In this document: positions 10,366-20,446 of the stretch, in pieces
How positions within the stretch are numbered: position 1 is the stretch's first letter
How the letters are laid out: every line of letters starts with the position of its first letter
Position numbers and translations under genes: made by a program
Source of the DNA: Aurelia coerulea
Lineage: Eukaryota; Cnidaria; Scyphozoa; Semaeostomeae; Ulmaridae
Reading direction: 5' to 3'
Length of the DNA: 64,000 nt
Assembly: GCA_039566865.1 (NCBI GenBank)
Contig: CM076960.1
Location: 3,348,001-3,412,000 of the forward strand
The notes under the pieces: generated by a model
The model's database searches: none
The model's input: the letters and a program-made list of their open reading frames with translations, nothing else
Told to the model about the DNA's origin: nothing

Positions 10366-10559
10366 TGGTGATTTAAGTGAAAGAGGCTGGGTCACGTAAC
10401 TGTAAACAAACTTTTCTTGAAACGATAACTTTGCTGTTTTGGTAGGCCATATCACACAAATTTTCCACTATTTTTTCAAAATGAATGTGTTATTTTGAAC
10501 ACAATTTAAATGGAAAACGTCTATTTACAACCGTTAAAAATATAACATTGAATATGTAA

Positions 10560-11600
10560 TATAGCTGAATATGGCTTCAAAGAAACTGTAGCTACTTCGC
10601 TACAACTGTATTTCTTCTTTTTTAAGAATGCAAGAAAAATCTTCAAAACATATTACCTGGGCTGGGATTCTTGGAACCCTTAATATATGGAAACCATCGT
10701 AATGTCTAAACTTTTTGATGAAATATGAATGGTTTTCAAGGAAACCATAGTTCAAGGATGTCCACAATATGGTACCGGGTGCGCCAAAATAAACTATGCA
10801 CGTTTGGCAGGCCATAACAAGTCGTACACTGGACTGATTTTGAAGATCTATGACTTAATCGTTAGTAGAAAGCCTGAATTAGATTCCATGACTTTTTGCA
10901 ATTTTTTCCGTTTTCAATTTTTAGAGCTAGAAGAGAGTTTCTTAAAATGCTCGTTTTCCAAAACATTGAAAACGATCAAAAAACGTTGATCAAATTTGAA
11001 AGATTCAGCATGAATGAACAAAGAGAAAACGTTTTCAGGGGGATTTTGGGGCTTACTACGAACTTTCGTACAGCAGATTACAATTGGTCGATTTCTAAAT
11101 CTCAAATTACCACGAACAAGTTCTCTCTTTGTCCATTCATGTCGATTCTTTGGACAAATTGATCGATGTTTTTTGATCGTTTTTAGTGTTTTTCAAAAAC
11201 TAAAATTTTAAGGAACTCGCTTCTAGCTCTAAAACTGAAAATGAAAAAAATTGCAAAAAATCCCAGTATCTAATTCAGGTTTTCTGCTAACAATTAAGTC
11301 ATAAATCTTCAAAATCGGTCCAGTGTATGATTCATTGTGGCCTGCCAAACGTGCATAGTTTATTTTGGCGCACCCAGTATCAAGTAGAGCTTTATCACTT
11401 TTCTGGTTTACCGTTTAGAAACATGATGACGTCACGTCTTAAAATGAGTTGAAATATGAAAAAGACTTTAATTTCGAAAAATCGTCTTTTCTAGTTTTCT
11501 GAAAAGTCCAACGGTAGATTTATGAATAAGTAGCTGAAATTTCTTTCGAGACATTCAATTAAGATAGATATGTCACAGAGTTTTATACCCACCGTGCTCC
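10560..11600. mobile_element. AGCATAGG-family foldback element disrupted by a TA-targeted MITE
   Basis: The flanks on either side of 10775-11377 match the two arms of the elements at 8506-9030 and 33944-34462 (GGCTTCAAAGAAACTGTAGC on the left; AAGTCCAACGGTAGATTTAT and TTATACCCACC on the right). Its own termini are eroded, so borders are approximate. Confidence 0.6.
10775..11377. mobile_element. TA-flanked MITE, CCGGGTGCGCC family
   Basis: Terminal inverted repeats of about 40 bp start CCGGGTGCGCCAAAATAAAC and close with the inverse. TA flanks both ends. The paralogous unoccupied site (ACAATATGGTATCAAG, seen at about 8780 and 34220) shows that exactly one TA was duplicated on insertion. A second copy is at 16480-17081. 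The interior is non-coding. Confidence 0.85.
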
Positions 11601-11728
11601 AAACGATTATAATCAGTTTTGAGGAGTCTATTGAACGAGTAGCAAGTGGCTTGCAACCGTTTTCCTGTTTTTTTCTCTTACGATATAAATCGAACGACAC
11701 TACATAGACTAATTTTGTTTGCTTTCAG

Positions 11729-11867
11729 CAATGAAAGTCGAAATCACTGCCATGGGATGTTCTGATCCACCAGCCAAGGGCAGATGTGGGGCTTCTGTTG
11801 GCTCCATCAAGGTCAATGGAAGAGAACTCAGTCGAAATAAAAGAGGAATCAATATCGTTGCTTTCAG
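11729..11867 (+). CDS. ILEI/FAM3-type domain 2, first part
   Basis: The exon after TTTGCTTTCAG encodes MKVEITAMGCSDPPAKGRCG, then SIKVNGREL, RNKRGINIVAF. It parallels the start of ILEI domain 1 (GCSDPPARGRDCG, SIKVNGLE, RRGLNIVVYN) almost residue by residue. Donor is TTTCAG/GTAATT; phases are 1 in, 2 out. The equivalent part of domain 1 has no intron at this point, so an intron was gained or lost after the duplication. Confidence 0.85.
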
Positions 11868-12002
11868 GTAATTAACACGGTAATTAACACCTCCTCTGCG
11901 CTTGCGACAAGACCCTTCCGCTTATCTGCTTCGCCATACCGGGTGAGTAAAAGAAAGTTAACACGTTTGATGGGCTGTGGAATAAAAAGCATGCGACCGA
12001 TA

Positions 12003-12426
12003 CACGTTTTTTTTTTATAAGAAACTGGTTTATAAGAAACTAGTACTACGATGACCAAAAATTTAAGAAACTCTAGTACTACGCTCAAGAACAGTTAAGA
12101 AACTCTAAAACTTTATTTCTGTATGTCTCTCTGTATTCTATGTTTCTCTAACAAAGGTACCTTCGTCTTTTCTTGACTTTTAACTGCAAAATTGGTAAAT
12201 TTTTGCCTTGATGTGCATGGCTTCTTCTTGATGACAATGTCAATGCAAAATGGAAGCCCTTTGTCGAGAAGAAGGCTCAACTTCGAACAATACCGCAATT
12301 TTAGGCCCAAACAAATAAGAAACTAATTAAGAAACTTTTACTACTAAAACACCGAAATTTTCATGCGAAATTAAGAAACTTTTAGTACTAAGTGCTGATC
12401 CAAGTTTCTTATAAAAAAAAAACGTG
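12003..12426. mobile_element. TA-flanked MITE (CACGTTTTT..ATAAGAAAC family), copy 1
   Basis: Termini CACGTTTTTTTTTTATAAGA and the inverse sit between TA dinucleotides (12001-12002, 12427-12428). The interior is shared with the element at 14209-14586 in the opposite orientation. A related element with CACTCATTTTTTT ends is at 37513-37897. Confidence 0.8.
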
Positions 12427-12659
12427 TATTTGAAACTAAAATGCTGATCTTTCAGTCAAAGGCTAACTTAGATATGAAAATTTCGTTTTGTAAAATCACT
12501 CATCATTTAAACCCAGAAACGAGAACAATGCTGGTAAATCGTTTCCATGGGAACGAGAATTTTACATTCGATTCTGGTCTATGATTTATTTACTTGCCAG
12601 TCCAGCATTTAAACCTGCATTTTTATTCCAAACAAATTTATCAGGGTTACAATTCAGAG

Positions 12660-13025
12660 TTTCTAAAACCACAGGGGCTCCAGGAATATCAGTGAACAAA
12701 CTGGAGTTTTGGTTTCTTTGGTTCCTTGTGATCTGGATTATGAAAACAATAGCTGTGTAATTTGATACGGATTACATCATCATTGCGGTCGGCCTGCTAT
12801 TGTTACAGTAAAATATTACGAGGCGCGGAAATTAAAAAAACCGCGAGTTCAAACCGCAGCCAATGAGATAAGAGCTCAAAAAGATTGTCCTACTGCAACA
12901 ATAACAGGCCGACTGCAATGATGATGTAATCTGCATCAAATTACACAGCTGTTGTTTTCATAATCCAAAGAAACCAAAACTATAATCTGTTCATTGATAT
13001 TCCTTGGTGTTTACAATATAAACTT
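12660..13025. mobile_element. Large palindromic foldback element
   Basis: Arms of about 130 bp are inverted copies: TGGATTATGAAAACAATAGC and ATTACATCATCATTGC on the left face GCAATGATGATGTAAT and TTGTTTTCATAATCC on the right, with a loop near 12800-12865. Ends are not sharply defined and no TSD was identified. Non-coding. From 13030 to 13480 I see nothing else. Confidence 0.6.
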
Positions 13026-13480
13026 AATAGAATTACATCCATGATTACAATCTATAAATTCTGTGCTAACTAAAAAAGAATGGAACGGAAAGCAAAACGA
13101 AATTGGTGTGTAAGGGACCCTCGTAAATTTTTTAGTCTCGATTTGAAGCACTGAATAGGTTATGTATTTGTTTCTAAATCAAGATCGTTCCAAACTTTGG
13201 CTCCACGATAAGCGAAAGACTTCCTAGAGTGGCAAAATAACGCGAGTATGGTTATCTGACGGTTTAGAAATAACTCTGACCCAGGTATTCAGGGGCTAGC
13301 TTACTCGGACATTTATAAGGCCTTTTTAATGTTTCACGGTGGACAAATTGATATTTTTTGACCATTTTTTTACGAACGATATTCCTCGTGATCCTTCGAC
13401 AATTTTCCAGCCCTGGTTTCGTTTTAGCCATTCCAAATGTTCCTATTCCTGTCTAAAGTAATCACGTTTATCTTTTTCAG

Positions 13481-13652
13481 TTATCCACGAGGAAAACTTG
13501 TAAGAAGACGTGCCTTTGATACTTTTGGCAGGAAATCGGCATCAAATGCTATCGTTAGATGGCTAAGAATGATACCCATCAACAGCATCATTTTGGTTTC
13601 TTCAAGAGATTCTTATGATCGAATGTTGAGTGGAGCTGCTATCAGAGCATTG
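13481..13652 (+). CDS. ILEI/FAM3-type domain 2, middle part
   Basis: Acceptor TCTTTTTCAG, donor GCATTG/GTGAGT; phase 2 in, 0 out. It encodes YPRGKLVRRRAFDTFG, then SNAIVRWLRMIPINSIILVS and SRDSYD..AIRAL. The FDT, ...INSIILVSSRDS and IRAL landmarks match FDTHG, ...KPNRLVFVAAQDS and AYSAL of domain 1. The exon is bracketed by two inverted copies of one MITE (12003-12426 and 14209-14586). Confidence 0.85.
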
Positions 13653-14208
13653 GTGAGTTAAGTCTCTTCGAGGGAATAGACCTTCCTTAAAAACTCTATT
13701 TAGCCCCCTCTCTTCTTCATGGGTGATTTTTCCTGTAGGGATGGCCGTCCTGCTTATGTTCTGGGACTCTATTTGCTCGGTTGCGTCTGGCTTGCGTGTG
13801 AAAGTATTTCTTTGATATGTTTTTGTGCTAGGATCCTTAGCATAAGGCCTTTTAAGTTCGCCTCTACATTTCATTGCTACTTTTATACTTGTGGAATCAC
13901 AAACGATTATGTCCAGTCAAAAATTAGTGTTTTATGCGTTAACTTTTATACGAATGGAGAAAACATGAATTGGAGTGCAAAGAAAGTGCTGTTGTTGAAG
14001 CAACCATTTATTTTGCCTTTCTTGTAGACCACGTGTCAGATTGGCCACGTGTCAGACCACGTGACCACGTGACCACGTGTCAGACAAGGTCTCAAACTCT
14101 AACTTGAAGCATTTTCTATGCAACTATACTGATAATGAGACAATGGAACGTACAGCTCCTCCGCAGCTGCTCCACACAAGGGAAACCATTTTATCAGGAT
14201 ACTATGTA

Positions 14209-14586
14209 CACGTTTTTTATAAGAAACTTGGATCAGCACTTAGCACTAAAAGTTTGTTAATTTCGCATGAAAATTTCGGTGTTTCAGTAGTAAAAGTTTC
14301 TTAATTAGTTTCTTATCTTTTTGGGCCTAAAATTGCGGTATTATTCGAAGTTGAGCCTTCTTCTCGAGAAAGGGCTTCCATTTTGCATTGACATTGCCAT
14401 CGAGAAGAAGCCATGCACATCAAGACAAAAATTTACCAATTTTGCAGTTAAAAGTCAAGAAAAGACGAATGTACCTTTGTTTTTAGAGTTTCTTAACTGT
14501 TCTTGAGCGTAGTACTAGAGTTTCTTAAATGTTTAGTCATCGTAGTACTAGTTTCTTATAAACCAGTTTCTTATAAAAAAAACGTG
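14209..14586. mobile_element. TA-flanked MITE (CACGTTTTT family), copy 2, inverted
   Basis: Same family as 12003-12426 but in opposite orientation: GAAGTTGAGCCTTCTTCTCG here faces GAGAAGAAGGCTCAACTTCG there. TA flanks at 14207-14208 and 14587-14588. It ends only 23 bp before the next exon. Confidence 0.85.
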
Positions 14587-14609
14587 TATTTGTTATTCTT
14601 TAATTACAG

Positions 14610-14757
14610 CGTAGCGTTGGTGCAAGAGGAAACTTGAAGACTGGTATCAGAGGTTCTTTTGCCATGATTGGCTTTAAAGGAAGAGGAACTTTCAGTTGGA
14701 AGAAGCAAATTACAAGGAGAATAAGAAAGGGACCTTCAGTCATCTCTGAAGCAATTA
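14610..14757 (+). CDS. ILEI/FAM3-type domain 2, C-terminal part
   Basis: Same length (148 bp) and phase (0 in, 1 out) as 5957-6104, with matching content: RSVGARGNLKTGIRGSFAMI, GFKG, SW, then RKGPSVISEAI. Acceptor TTAATTACAG, donor ATTA/GTAAGT. It is noticeably basic. It closes the second ILEI module. Confidence 0.85.
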
Positions 14758-15309
14758 GTAAGTTATAGAGGATACATGGTTGCGTTCAAATATTTTAACC
14801 CTATACAGGTTGGGCTATCTGACATGTCCTATTTTGCTCGTTATTTTGGTCGGGGCGGGGGCCCCCCTACCTAACTCTTGACTCGTAATAGGCAAAGCAA
14901 CCAGATTTGGTGTGCTAATAGCTCCAGGCATGTACTTTCTAGGAATATAACAATTAACTCAAGATTAGCCATGAATAATGCTTACGTCAGCATCGTTCTT
15001 TGTACGGTCAAGAAAAGTGGCAAAATTGGTCAAAATCAGGGAAAATGCGATCAAATCAAGTTTAAAGCACAATTTCCACCTAAACACTAGACTTATAATA
15101 GAATTCATCAAATAACACTAGTCTGCAAAAGAAATTTGCTAAATATTGCAATGTTGCTGCTTTTTTTGCGAAAAATATGATTTGCCAATTTGCGATTTTG
15201 AAAGGGTCAGTCCCGAAAGTTCGTTTCCCTTCCCGTCATTGGTGAAAATATTTCAATGAAACTTTGCTAGAAGTAGCACGATAGGTAGCTGCGGAAAGTG
15301 ATAAACTTT

Positions 15310-15760
15310 GATTGCCATAGAATTCCTCATTGCAGATTTATCAGAAAAAATAGGCTTAAAAGGCAGCATAAAATTCTGTTACCTCTCCAATTCTAAATTC
15401 TGAAACCTCACAAACACTATTACCTCTCAATTTGTAAAGTTCTAAAAGTGATTTACTTTTTCTTTGATTTGATTGGCTTGAAAGGAAGTTAGGACACTTT
15501 TCAGTCATTCTACCTCGGGAATATTTTACGTCATGATTATTTTGAAAATGGCGGCATTTATTGTATTGAGGCCATGGCATCCTCAAATTTCTACACCGCA
15601 TATCAGAAGAGCGATAGTTTCCTGTTTGCCACATTTGTATACTATGGTTTTATTGCAGATTGCAGTATTTTTTTCTTGATTTGTTTAAGATTTACGATCA
15701 TTTTGATTTGTCAAAACTGCCATAAATTAGGCCTCGTTTACGCTATGCCAGTACGAAATG
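15310..15760. repeat. Degraded AGCATAGG-family foldback element
   Basis: Phrases such as AAAATGGCGGCATTTATT, GTTTAAGATTTACGAT and CTTGAAAGGAA match the interior of 23255-23766. No clear ends or TSD remain. Together with single-copy-looking AT-rich intron it fills 14758-15895. Confidence 0.5.
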
Positions 15761-15895
15761 AATCCGGCATAAAGCTGTGCCGTATTGGTTTCTCTGTTCA
15801 AACGGAATCTCCGTTTACACTATAACGGCACAAAATGAATACTCTGAGGAAAATCACATATTTCTGACTTTAATTTTCTTGTCTTTCCTTTCCAG

Positions 15896-15919
15896 ATTTG
15901 CCATTCAAAGTCATCATGC
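15896..15919 (+). CDS. Microexon (24 bp) after ILEI domain 2
   Basis: It sits between CTTTCCTTTCCAG and GTACGT, phase 1-1, giving NLPFKVIM. It is the counterpart of the linker microexon 7227-7259 after ILEI domain 1. It links 14757 to the Arg-Pro exon at 17878 in frame. Confidence 0.6.
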
Positions 15920-16020
15920 GTACGTACTCTAGTATTTCTTAATTTATTGTTTATTTCTATTTTGACGTGATAAAGCTTTCCGTCCTGAAGAAACTTAATA
16001 TAGCTGCTATCAATGCACTA

Positions 16021-16249
16021 AGACTGCGTTCACACGATGCCGGCACATTTTGAAAACGGTGAAAAATGTGACGGTAGCAAAATTTGAGCTAGAGTTCACA
16101 CGATACCGTTTTCAAATAGTTCCGTTTTCGAAATATACCGTTTTCAAAATCTGCCGGCAAAAAATGTTCCGTTTTCGTGTGAACGGGAAGCCTATCCGTC
16201 ACATTGTTCACCGTTTTCAAAATGTGGCAGCATCGTGTGAACGCAGTCT
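16021..16249. mobile_element. Palindromic MITE (GACTGCGTTCACACGATGC ends)
   Basis: The left end AGACTGCGTTCACACGATGC and right end GCATCGTGTGAACGCAGTCT are perfect inverted repeats. The interior repeats CCGTTTTC and AAAATGTG motifs. No convincing TSD was seen. Non-coding. Confidence 0.65.
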
Positions 16250-16479
16250 TTATTATTTGTTAGAACATTCTTTAAAGTTGGTTGTTAAAAATAGCTCTAC
16301 TTCAAGAACTAATAAAGACCAACTATTTACAAAAACAAAATAAATTACAGTTCATGATAAGAAACGAAAATACCCTAAAATAACCTATTTACAAATTTTG
16401 CAACGGCAAGTCTCTCAAATCCATTTTTTATACATGACTTGAAAGAACAGACGGAGGCGGCAATTTTTGTATTTTAGTA

Positions 16480-17081
16480 CCGGGTGCGCCAAAATAAGCT
16501 ATGCACGTTTGACAGGCCACAATAAATCGTACACTGGACCGATTTGGAAGATTTATGACTTATTCGTTAGCAAAAAGCCTGAATTAGATACTGGGATGTT
16601 TTGCAATTTTTTTCATATTCAGTTTTTAGAGCTAGAAGCGAGTTTCCTAATATTTTAGTTTTCGAAAACACAGAAAATTATAAAAAAATATCGATCAAAT
16701 TCTCTAAAGAATCGACATGAATGAACAAAGAGAGAACTTTTTCGTGGTGATTTGCGATCTAAAAATCGACCAGTAGTAATTTGCTGTACAAGAGTTCATA
16801 CTGAACCCACAAATCCCCCTGAAAACGTTTTTTCTTTGTTTATTCATGTTGGACCTTTTAAAATTTGATCGAAGCTTTTTTATCAGTTTCAATATTTTCG
16901 AAAACGAACATTTAAGAAACTCGCTTCTAGCTCTAAAAACTGAAAACGGAAAAATTTGCAAAAAGTCTTAAAATCTAATTCAGGCTTTCTGCAGGCATTC
17001 AGTCGTAAATCTTCAAAATCGGTCCAGTGTACGATTTATTGTGGCCTGCCAAACGTGCATAGTTTATTTTGGCGCACCCGG
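16480..17081. mobile_element. TA-flanked MITE, CCGGGTGCGCC family, second copy
   Basis: Ends CCGGGTGCGCCAAAATAAGC and the inverse, flanked by TA (16478-16479, 17082-17083). Same family as 10775-11377. Non-coding. Confidence 0.8.
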
Positions 17082-17500
17082 TATATAAGTCTAATTGTGT
17101 TTCACGCGAAAATTAGGTCCGGGGCTGGTAGCCACATGTTTAGATTTAGGACATTTTAGCAATGAAGCTTTTCTTTACGAGTGTCTTAAATTTAAAATAC
17201 TTTCAATTTAGAATTTATGTTTTCTCTTTGATGCGCGCATATTTACGAGATTCTGTAAATCTGAAACAAAAAGAGAATATTGTGTTTTAGGCTCAATGGT
17301 CTTCAGGAAAAACTAAAAGCTGATTAGGCCACATTGAATCAGTACAAGGCAGATTCACTTTTGGAAGCAAAGGGAAATGATAGACTTAATGCATGAGTCA
17401 TTTTTTCGCGCCATTCCTTCCTAACGATACCCCCAGAATAGACATTCCTCTTCAACTGATTTTAGCGGAATGATTAAACAAGTATATATAATTCAATTAA

Positions 17501-17639
17501 CTTGGTAAAATATATAACTAGAAACTTGATGTAGAGAGGTTTAACGACAAAAAATACTAAGATCTGTTTTAACACACTGAGGCCCGCTGAGGCCTTTCGG
17601 ACTTGTGTCCTCATCAGAGATTTCGAATGACAGATTTTC
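17501..17639 (-). mobile_element. Ribozyme-bearing retroelement fragment with 14-bp TSD
   Basis: A 139-bp insertion is bounded by perfect 14-bp direct repeats TATAATTCAATTAA (17487-17500 and 17640-17653). A paralogous stretch at about 22663-22810 lacks it and reads through (TATAATTCAATTCAATGG). On the minus strand the insertion contains a complete hammerhead fold at 17562-17635. The variable, long TSD and terminal hammerhead fit a truncated Penelope-like element or a retrozyme-type repeat; the sequence is too short to decide. Confidence 0.75.
17562..17635 (-). ncRNA. Type I hammerhead self-cleaving ribozyme
   Basis: Read on the minus strand: conserved CUGAUGA (complement of 17611-17617), stem II GGAC-ACAA-GUCC (17599-17610), conserved GAAA (17595-17598), stem III AGGCC-UCAGCG-GGCCU (17580-17595) and C17 at 17579 as the expected cleavage site. 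Stem I is CU/AG next to the core, then an internal loop, then AUCUGU/ACAGAU (17630-17635 with 17562-17567). All core nucleotides are present. The internal loop in stem I is where natural hammerheads contact loop II. Cleavage itself is inferred. Confidence 0.85.
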
Positions 17640-17877
17640 TATAATTCAATTAAATGGATCAAAACTAAGACTCATGTCATCAGTCTAAAGAAATGATTCG
17701 TAGTCGTAATGGTACAAATTACGTCAAAACGAGCGTAACTACAAATATGTACGGAGTCTTTCGTCCGGCATTATAATATGCGCCAGCGATAACGGTGGAT
17801 TAATATTCTTTGAAGACGAATCCTTCTTATGACATAACCATTAACCATGGTAAAATATCTATTTGTTCTAACTGTAG

Positions 17878-18108
17878 CACGACCAAGGCCTCGTCCTCGA
17901 CCACTCGTCAGACCACGCCCAAGACCAAGACCTCGTCCACGACCTCGTCCAAGACCAAGACCTCGTCCAAGACCAAGACCTCGTCCAAGACCAAGACCTC
18001 GTCCACGACCTCGTCCACGACCTCGTCCACGACCTCGTCCACGACCACGACCAAAGGTCTACAAATTCAGACCCATTTCAGCACGTCCACCTGGCAGAGG
18101 CTACACAG
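17878..18108 (+). CDS. Arg-Pro repeat exon of the mosaic gene
   Basis: The exon follows a TTGTTCTAACTGTAG acceptor and ends ACACAG/GTATTT, phase 1-1. After a short PRPRPRPRPLV start it encodes 24 uninterrupted Arg-Pro dipeptides (17910-18053) and then KVYKFRPISARPPGRGYT. Both Arg and Pro codons vary along the run, so the peptide is preserved beyond simple DNA slippage. Poly-RP is strongly cationic and likely an extended spacer or polyanion-binding segment between the ILEI half and the fucolectin half. The other frames give low-complexity Ser/Thr shadows. Confidence 0.75.
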
Positions 18109-19096
18109 GTATTTTGACTTATGATATTCAGATGTGTCATTTGAAAAAATTTCAACACATTTTCTCCCTTTCTTTTTGTTTACATTTGTAATGAGCCTAG
18201 CTGCCATGAAGCCACGAGCAGTACAGAAAATTGTCATCGAGTGCCTTACTAAAGATATGTGGTTTAGTTAGATGACAGCGGATTTTCTGTAATGGCTGAT
18301 AGCTGTTTCACTATGCTGCATCTTGGTTGCTGCCAACTTTGTCATTTCTTCAATTCAATGTGGTTATTATTCTTCCCCCTCAGTAGTCACCATTGTTAGC
18401 TCTACAATTAAGGAAATTGATTATGAAAACAAAGTTCTTCTTGGATTTGAGTGATTCAAATTCTAGTAAAAAGCCAAAAGATCAAAGTATTTCGTTATTT
18501 TTCTCAACTTCTTAGGAGCACTGTAGATATAGGTAAATTCAACTTTACAAAAATTTCACGGTTGCAAAATTACTGAAAAAGGGCCTAAAACACTTGATCA
18601 AATCGTTAGGACTTTCCTCACACAGGACAATACTCACGGGCATTTCACTTCTCTCAAGAGTTATAAGGCATAGATTCTCAAACAGCTACTAAAGATTTTC
18701 AATCCCTTGACACTAAATGTGCAGACGATAGCTCTCACCCATGCGAACTTGCATTTTCTCTGTTGTTCTAAGCGAGGAGTCCTTTATGATTTGAGCAAGT
18801 ATTCTAGGCCATTTTCAGTCATTTGCAACCACCAATTTTTTGTAAACTTGAATTTGCCAATGCTTCCAGCGCTCGTAAGAAGGCGAGAAATATCACAAAA
18901 ATACTTCGATCTTTTGGCTGTCAAGCAAATATTGATTCATTCCAATCCATCCAGTACTCTTGATGCTATGAATTTTCAAAAGTGGGAACCTTTTTCTGGT
19001 TTACCCGGTACATAACGTGTCAAGCTTAAAATGCCTTGCTTTCACACCTAATGAAGAGTTAAGCTCGAAACATTGTGTATTGCCAATATTATTCTA
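18109..19096. other. Intron stretch without recognisable genes
   Basis: I see no exon or defined element here. The sequence is AT-rich. Around 18900-19080 there are phrases like TTGATGCTATGAATTTTC and GAAACATTGTGTATTGCC that may be old retroelement debris, but nothing can be named. Confidence 0.4.
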
Positions 19097-19639
19097 CCGG
19101 GTGTCCCAAAAAAAAGTACTCCTGTTTAGCAAATCACCAAAAATAGATTATCAAACCTTTGATAAAATTATCTTTTTGAACTGCTTTGTCAGAGACCCAA
19201 AATATTCACAGATGATAAAATGTTTGCTTTTGATACAGCAAGGTAGAAAATTTACACGTTGAAAAACAATATTTTGAGCTATAGTTGTTAAGCAAATACC
19301 CAATCTTGCCTAAGAGTCAAAATTTTCAGACTTTTTATCATCATTGAAGTATCCGATGATACTGCGCATTTATTTCTGTCATAAATGACCAAACTAGAAG
19401 TTTTACACCCACAAAGAAATTGATTTGGCAATCATCAGTGCTTTTTGCTGTATGATTGAAACCAGGTGGCGCTAAAAAGGACTAAATTCGCTCATTTTTA
19501 AACCACTTACAAGATCAGCTATGTTATGGAAAATAATTTGGTTCTTGATCTTCTTGACAAAAAAAGAATATTGTAGATCGGCCATGTAATCAAATTTTTG
19601 TGATTTTTCAAACGGGAGTACTTTTTTTGGGACACTCGT
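19097..19639. mobile_element. TA-flanked MITE, CCGGGTGTCCC family
   Basis: Ends CCGGGTGTCCCAAAAAAAAG and, degraded, CTTTTTTTTGGGACACTCGT, with TA on both sides (19095-19096, 19640-19641). The interior matches the outer element at 8490-9557. The next element starts 17 bp further on. Confidence 0.7.
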
Positions 19640-19655
19640 TAGTACACTGTCGCAT

Positions 19656-20057
19656 AACAAGGGCAGATCTCGTAATACAACAGCAACAGTTGCGTTTGAT
19701 TGACACCTCAATTCAAAGCGATTAGCGGATGCAGACAAAGGAAATTCTCTCAACCAGTAATTCAAAACAGACAAAGCCGCAAATGTTTCCCCCGAAACTC
19801 TCGCGTTGTGCAAGCGAAAGATGGTTTTTAAGAGAAGTTAGCGAAAGAAATTATAGCGAAAGAAGAAGGGTAAATCTAAAGCTCTGTCGCTTAGATTATG
19901 TTTATTTGATTTAGGAGGTGTTTGGTAATCGTTTCATTTTAAGCCCTAAAGACGCGAGAATTACAATGCCTTCTGCTCGGCTCCTGAATCAAATAAACAT
20001 AATCTAAGCGACAGAGCTTTAGATTAACCCTTCTTCTTTCTGAAATCTGCCCTTGTT
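19656..20057. mobile_element. Foldback MITE with perfect 9-bp TSD (AACAAGG family)
   Basis: Ends AACAAGGGCAGAT and ATCTGCCCTTGTT, with perfect 9-bp repeats CTGTCGCAT (19647-19655 and 20058-20066). The right border is about 80 bp before an FTP exon. Confidence 0.85.
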
Positions 20058-20145
20058 CTGTCGCATTGTACTTGTTTGAAAACTTTTTACCCGGGGTTTC
20101 CAGAATCAAGAAAAAGAGTATTTACCCTTAAATTTGTTCATGCAG

Positions 20146-20446
20146 TGAATCTTGCGAAAGGAAAACCAACGAAACAATCATCAACAGATCAAGGAGGCTT
20201 ATCATCGAGAGCTGTAGATGGTAATGCAAATTCACACTGGTTGGCAAAATCATCCACTCTTACAAAGATCTCATTGAACCCATGGTGGAGAGTTGATCTG
20301 CGCAAGAAAGTCAGGGTTGGTCTTCTCAAGGTAACCGCAAGGAGCGATTGTAATAGAGGAGGAAAAGGGGCAAACAGATGCCCTAAAATGCGATTGGTTG
20401 AAATTCGTGTTGGAAATGTTGACAATAACCCAATGGCAAATGCAGT
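20146..20446 (+). CDS. Fucolectin/FTP (F5/8C-like) lectin domain, first part
   Basis: Acceptor TTTGTTCATGCAG, donor GCAGT/GTAAGT; phase 1 in, 2 out. It encodes NLAKGKPTKQSS, then SSRAVDGNANSHW, NPWWRVDLRKK and later CPKMRLVEIRVGN. NLA-x-GKP-x-x-QSS, AVDG(N), PWW-x-VDL and EIRVG are the consensus of the fucolectin-tachylectin-4-pentraxin-1 family (SMART FTP), calcium-dependent fucose-binding beta-sandwich domains. The partner half is 21337-21530. The canonical sugar-binding His/Arg residues were not mapped with certainty. Confidence 0.88.

Noticed and set aside
17810..18124. Ser/Thr/Lys-rich repeat ORF across the Arg-Pro exon
   Set aside because: It is an out-of-frame reading of the Arg-Pro repeat; phase and linker content support the Arg-Pro frame.
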